From: Bin80 sp022820435
GTDB taxonomy: Bacteria; Bacteroidota; Rhodothermia; Rhodothermales; Bin80
Length of the DNA: 38,773 nucleotides
Direction: 5' to 3'
Assembly: GCA_022820435.1 (NCBI GenBank)
Contig: JAJEFL010000059.1
Location: forward strand, 1 to 38,773
Shown here in pieces: positions 34,908 through 38,773 of the stretch (positions are counted from its first letter, which is position 1; the number at the start of each line of letters is the position of its first letter). Position numbers and translations under genes: made by a program. The notes under the pieces are model-generated. The model was not told where the DNA came from. It did no database searches and saw only the letters and a program-made list of their open reading frames with translations.

Positions 34908-35810
34908 GTGTCCACTTCAATCTACAGCCTGAGCGATTCTGGCGCATGTGCACGCTACCGGCAGCTCTGGGAGCGTGCAGGGGGGATCTTTGCCTCCCTT
35001 GCCTATGCAAAAGCCGCCGGCAGCGTATTCGGACTGAGGCCCCGGATTTGTCTTCACGAAGATGCGGCCCTGCTGGTGCACACGAAAGGTGCCGGCATCT
35101 TTCGCCGGATTGTTGTGCCCGCCTGCACCCAGTACTCGGCACTGCTTCTGCCTGATCCGATCCCCGCCCATCTGATTCACCGGCAAATGAGCCCTCTGGA
35201 TCTACTTCTGCGGGACACTGAACAGATCAGCCGCCGGGCCGACCTGCTGGTTCCGCTCCCTGATCCACGTACCGCGCAGTGGCGCGGCTGGGAGGTGCGG
35301 CCGCTCTTCACCTACCTGATCCCTCTCCCCGCCCGTACAGAAAACTGGTCAGGGGGGGCACGCAGGATGTGGAAATCCAAAGTCTCCGAGTATGAGATTC
35401 GGGAAGATGCCGGCGGTGCCCGTCAGGTGATTGAACTTTGCGCAAAGAGTTATCAGCGGCATGGCCGCACCCTGCCGGCCCGGCCCGCGGCACTAGAGGC
35501 ACTGGCCGGTGCCATGGGAGAGTGGGCGCGGATCTTTATCGCCGTACGGGATCATACCCCGGAGGCCGGATTCATCCTTCTGCATGATGGGCAGACCGCC
35601 CACTACTGGCTTGCGGGAAGTCTCCCCGGCCCTGCCATGACTGTCCTGATCGGCGAGGTACTTCCGATCCTGTCGCAATCCGGAATCACACAATTTGACT
35701 TTGTCGGAGCAAACACCCCCTCCATCGCCGAATTCAAGCGCTCGTTCAATCCGGTACTGACCCCCTACTATCACCTGCGGCGACGGCCGCGGATTCATCC
35801 TGGACGCTGA
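34908..35810 (+). CDS. FemAB/GNAT-fold acyltransferase-like protein
   Basis: A 300-residue cytosolic protein that looks like the FemAB/BioF2-type GNAT superfamily. The C-terminal half has the GNAT-like pattern AGFILLHDGQTAHYWLAGS and then FDFVGANTPSIAEFKRSFNP, which is common in surface-glycan or peptidoglycan-modifying transferases. The N-terminal half is less conserved. The exact substrate cannot be told. The GTG start at 34908 has an AGGAG site 8 nt upstream. It is joined by a 1-nt overlap to the next membrane-protein gene, which places it in a polysaccharide locus. Confidence 0.6.
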   Translation: MSTSIYSLSDSGACARYRQLWERAGGIFASLAYAKAAGSVFGLRPRICLHEDAALLVHTKGAGIFRRIVVPACTQYSALLLPDPIPAHLIHRQMSPLDLLLRDTEQISRRADLLVPLPDPRTAQWRGWEVRPLFTYLIPLPARTENWSGGARRMWKSKVSEYEIREDAGGARQVIELCAKSYQRHGRTLPARPAALEALAGAMGEWARIFIAVRDHTPEAGFILLHDGQTAHYWLAGSLPGPAMTVLIGEVLPILSQSGITQFDFVGANTPSIAEFKRSFNPVLTPYYHLRRRPRIHPGR

Positions 35811-37390
35811 TGATGCAGCTTCGTACCGGCCGATGGCCGCGGCTGCTCACCGGAATGGGCATGCGCCCTCCTCTGTATTTGCCGCTGCTCACCCTCACAA
35901 TTTACTTCCTCTGGCGGGGCTATGACTACGCAGTCAGTGATCAGGATGAGATCCTGCCCTACCTCCTGCACCTTCTGGACACCACCCTATACCAGTCCGA
36001 CTGGCTCGTGAATGCGCAGCTGGACACCTTCGGCCCCCGGACACTCTTTGTTCTGATGACCTGGCTCCCGGCAAAACTGTTTGGCCCGTACGCCGCCATT
36101 CTGGGCATCTATGCGGCAAGCTGGTTCGGGATCAGTATGGCGCTGTACACACTCGGCCTGCAATTAACGCGTGAGCGACTGGCGGCAACCATCTGCGTCA
36201 TCGCAGCTCTCCTGCTGACCCCCAAATTTACGCTGGGCGGGAATGACCTCGTGACCTGGATCCTCACTCCCAGTATCCCGGCCTGGGCATTCGGCTTATG
36301 GGGGCTGGTCTTTTTTGTGCGCGGGCGACTCGCACCGGCAGCATTTTGGATGGGCATCGGGACCTGGATGCAGGCACTGGTCGGTTTGCAGCTGGCCATG
36401 GTGTGCACCCTTCTGCTTCTCTGGAAGCATGGATGGTCCGCACGGCGCCCCTACCTGTTTATCGGCGGATTTACGCTGTCGGCCCTGCCGGCGCTGGGGC
36501 CGCTGATCTGGTTTCAACTGACCCGTCCGCACCCGGAGGGGATCTGGTCCTACTTCTATATTCTGTTTGAATTCCGGGCACCGCATCATTATATGCCGCT
36601 GTCCTTTGACCCGGAGCATGTCGTGCGATTTGCGATCCTTCTGGGACTTGGCCTTGCAGCGTTCCTGCGACTGCCTGGAGCCTATCGGGAACTGGTTCGG
36701 CGATCGCTCCTCCTCATCGCTGCGCTCTGTGCGCTATCCTTTGTGTGCACGGAAGTATTACATGTAGATCCGATCGCCCGGCTGCAGCTCTTCAAACTGA
36801 CCGTACTGATCAAGATATTCTGCGTGATCCTGATTTCCAATGCGGCAGCTCAATTGATTCTAAAATTTTATCGACGCACCTTAACTGTTTTTTTTGATCA
36901 TGGACATTATGCTCTTGGTGCAACAGCTCTCATCGCAGCCACGCTCTTTATTATTTCCCCTGATGCGCTGGGCCTTTGGCCTGCATCGGAGAGGTCGTCT
37001 GCGGAGCAGGTTGCGGTATGGGCGCGTGAGACTACGGAGGTCGACGCAATTTTTGCGGTTCCTCCGGGCTGGGACCACTTCCGGTCCCAGGCACAACGTG
37101 CCATTGTTGTAAACTTCAAAGCGGTTCCTTTTCACCAGCCCTATATGACCGAGTGGTTCACCCGGCTTCTGGATCTTGCACCGGTCATGCCGCCGGGACG
37201 TGGCGGAGCGGAATTCATCTCCGTGCTGGACAGCGCCTATCTATCGCTCCCGCCCCCGGGAATTCGGCAATTGGCGACCCAATACGGGGTTACGTACATC
37301 GTACGACCGGAGGGAGCGGTCCCCGACGGGTTTGAGCTCGTTTACCGGGCGGCTCCCTGGGATGTATGGCAAATCAAGCCGGAGTCATGA
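35810..37390 (+). CDS. Multi-pass membrane protein of a surface-polysaccharide locus (DUF6798-like)
   Basis: A 526-residue integral membrane protein with about ten to twelve hydrophobic helices and a soluble C-terminal tail of about 120 residues (from ~405; RETTEVDAIFAVPPGWDHFRSQAQR). The architecture resembles glycosyltransferase-like or DUF6798 membrane proteins with an extracytoplasmic tail domain. Its function is not determined. Two ATGs (35810, 35813) follow the previous stop, and the end overlaps the flippase gene by 4 nt. A run of eight T's at 36888-36895 lies within the coding sequence. Confidence 0.65.
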   Translation: MMQLRTGRWPRLLTGMGMRPPLYLPLLTLTIYFLWRGYDYAVSDQDEILPYLLHLLDTTLYQSDWLVNAQLDTFGPRTLFVLMTWLPAKLFGPYAAILGIYAASWFGISMALYTLGLQLTRERLAATICVIAALLLTPKFTLGGNDLVTWILTPSIPAWAFGLWGLVFFVRGRLAPAAFWMGIGTWMQALVGLQLAMVCTLLLLWKHGWSARRPYLFIGGFTLSALPALGPLIWFQLTRPHPEGIWSYFYILFEFRAPHHYMPLSFDPEHVVRFAILLGLGLAAFLRLPGAYRELVRRSLLLIAALCALSFVCTEVLHVDPIARLQLFKLTVLIKIFCVILISNAAAQLILKFYRRTLTVFFDHGHYALGATALIAATLFIISPDALGLWPASERSSAEQVAVWARETTEVDAIFAVPPGWDHFRSQAQRAIVVNFKAVPFHQPYMTEWFTRLLDLAPVMPPGRGGAEFISVLDSAYLSLPPPGIRQLATQYGVTYIVRPEGAVPDGFELVYRAAPWDVWQIKPES

Positions 37391-38773
37391 AAACATTGAG
37401 CCGACTCTTTTCTACGGAGGGCATCCGGGGACCTGCACTGACGCTGCTCTCGGCATCCGGAATCGTGATGGTGATCGGCTACCTTGCACTGGGGGTCATT
37501 ACCCGTCTCTATACGCCTGAGGAGCTGGGCATCGGGAAGTACTTTGTCACCATCATCGCGCTTGTTGGCACGATTGGCTCGCTCCGCTACGAGGATGCGC
37601 TGATGCTCCCCAAAGAGGATCAGGAGGCCGCCGTGCTGATCTGGCTCTCGGGATTTGTGGTGCTTCTGAGTGCATCTCTGCTTACCATTGCCTCTTTCTG
37701 GAGCGGAAGGATTGCTGATCTTCTGGATTTCCCGGCGATTTCGCCCTACCTCCCTCTGGTACCGCTTACCCTGATCTGTATGCGTTCGGGGAAGATTGCT
37801 GAATTCTGGCTGGTCCGAAAACGGGCTTTCCGTCACATCAGCGTCGGCCATGTGAGTCTGACCGCCGCTTTAGTTACTGGACGGATTACCGCCGGTGCTC
37901 CACCGATCCATGCGAATGAGGCCGGGCATATCGGGGGATTTATTTTTGGGAACGCGGTTTCCAGTGGCCTGTTTATCTGGATGTGCCTTCGCCGCAGTGC
38001 GGCGGACATACGTGCGGCACTGAATTGGAGGCATGTGATTCAGGCGGCAATCCGTTACCGGCGATTTGCCCTGTTCTCTACGCCCGCGGCCATGATTGGG
38101 GCACTGATGGGGCATTTGATTGTTCTTCTGATCCCGTTCCTTTTTGCGACGGAGGCGGCGGAGACCGCGCTTGGCTTTTACGGGGTTGCGTTTGCGGCGA
38201 TTGCTGTCCCAACCTCCTTTATTGCCCGATCTGTGGCCCATCCCTTTTTTATCAGCGCAGCGGAGGCGCACCTGGCAGGAAATCTAGCCTCCATCACCTC
38301 GCTAGTCCATCGCCGTCTGGCCATGGTGGGCTTCTTCCCGGTGCTGGCCGTCATGCTTGCCGGGCCTGACTTTTTTGAATTATGGCTTGGCGAAGAGCAT
38401 CGTACAACCGGCATCTACGCCATCTATATTGCGGCATGGCTGGTTCTGGGCTCCATTGTATCTCCCCTGACACGCATCTATGATGTGACCGAGCATCAGC
38501 GTCTGGATTTTATGATGGCAACCCTACTGCTCGTATCGCTGTCTACCGCATCCATTCTGGGAGGACTATCGGGAAGTGTTGACAACATGCTGATCGCCGC
38601 CGGCATTACCGGCACCGTCATACGGGCCATCCAGTTAGTTGTAATTCTCCGGCTGGCGGGCGTTTCCTGGCGCGAATGTATGCGCCCTTACCGGGATTTC
38701 CTGCTCTTATCCCTGCCGGGACTGGCATTGATCATTGCGGCCCTGCTGTTTGGCAGCAGGTGGGCAACTACCG
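37387..38773 (+). CDS. Oligosaccharide flippase (Wzx/MATE-like), 3' end beyond the window
   Basis: The frame is open from the ATG at 37387 to the end of the window (462 codons, no stop), so the protein is truncated by the window edge. The start overlaps the previous stop in ATGA. It encodes a polytopic protein of the polysaccharide-export family. The N-terminus shows LTRLYTPEELGIGKYFVTI-like text (here VITRLYTPEELGIGKY) followed by SLRYEDALMLPKEDQEA, a hallmark of Wzx-type lipid-linked oligosaccharide flippases. About 11-12 membrane helices are apparent. It should move undecaprenyl-linked glycans to the periplasm. The rest of the glycan locus presumably continues beyond the window. Confidence 0.82.
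   Translation, partial: MKTLSRLFSTEGIRGPALTLLSASGIVMVIGYLALGVITRLYTPEELGIGKYFVTIIALVGTIGSLRYEDALMLPKEDQEAAVLIWLSGFVVLLSASLLTIASFWSGRIADLLDFPAISPYLPLVPLTLICMRSGKIAEFWLVRKRAFRHISVGHVSLTAALVTGRITAGAPPIHANEAGHIGGFIFGNAVSSGLFIWMCLRRSAADIRAALNWRHVIQAAIRYRRFALFSTPAAMIGALMGHLIVLLIPFLFATEAAETALGFYGVAFAAIAVPTSFIARSVAHPFFISAAEAHLAGNLASITSLVHRRLAMVGFFPVLAVMLAGPDFFELWLGEEHRTTGIYAIYIAAWLVLGSIVSPLTRIYDVTEHQRLDFMMATLLLVSLSTASILGGLSGSVDNMLIAAGITGTVIRAIQLVVILRLAGVSWRECMRPYRDFLLLSLPGLALIIAALLFGSRWATT

Overview
The window reads as a chromosomal segment of a Bacteroidota/Rhodothermota-like bacterium, most probably a marine Rhodothermales relative. This is an inference. It rests on a TonB-dependent receptor with an N-terminal carboxypeptidase-regulatory-like domain, a PorV-like outer-membrane protein, a large secreted protein with a type IX-secretion-like C-terminal domain, FG-GAP/UnbV (CRTAC1) lipoproteins, and weak or absent Shine-Dalgarno sequences before many genes. 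No rRNA, tRNA, CRISPR array or intact insertion sequence was seen.

Region A (about 170-19270, all minus strand) is an envelope and uptake block. In transcription order it encodes a two-subunit Na+/solute symporter (DUF4212 small subunit plus large subunit), a DUF4488-like lipoprotein, an SGLT-type Na+/sugar symporter, the TonB-dependent receptor, the secreted protein, the PorV-like protein, three tandem paralogous FG-GAP/UnbV lipoproteins, a TPR lipoprotein, and an alpha/beta-hydrolase whose catalytic Ser and His are both replaced. A hairpin plus T-tract ends the block, and another follows the PorV-like gene. The best candidate for an undescribed system is the receptor-to-pseudo-hydrolase part (217-14897). 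It combines an importer, a secreted partner, a PorV-like shuttle, three repeated lipoproteins, a TPR scaffold and an apparently dead hydrolase.

Region B (about 19270-23330) is gene-poor and more irregular. It holds an orphan protein, the remnant of a membrane-protein gene with an in-frame TGA, a solitary PD-(D/E)XK nuclease and several inverted repeats. It looks like an accessory or decaying region.

Region C (about 23330-34897) is core. A MscS channel and a WbqC-like protein lie on the minus strand. They diverge from a plus-strand series: LD-carboxypeptidase (S66), purN, purH, mreB, mreC, a PBP4-type DD-carboxypeptidase, hslV, a NYN-domain protein and hslU. The themes are purine synthesis, cell shape and peptidoglycan recycling, and protein quality control. 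The NYN gene between hslV and hslU is unusual.

Region D (34908-38773) starts what looks like a surface-polysaccharide locus. It has an acetyltransferase-like (FemAB/GNAT-fold) protein, a multi-pass membrane protein and a flippase cut by the window end, joined to each other by 1-4 nt overlaps.
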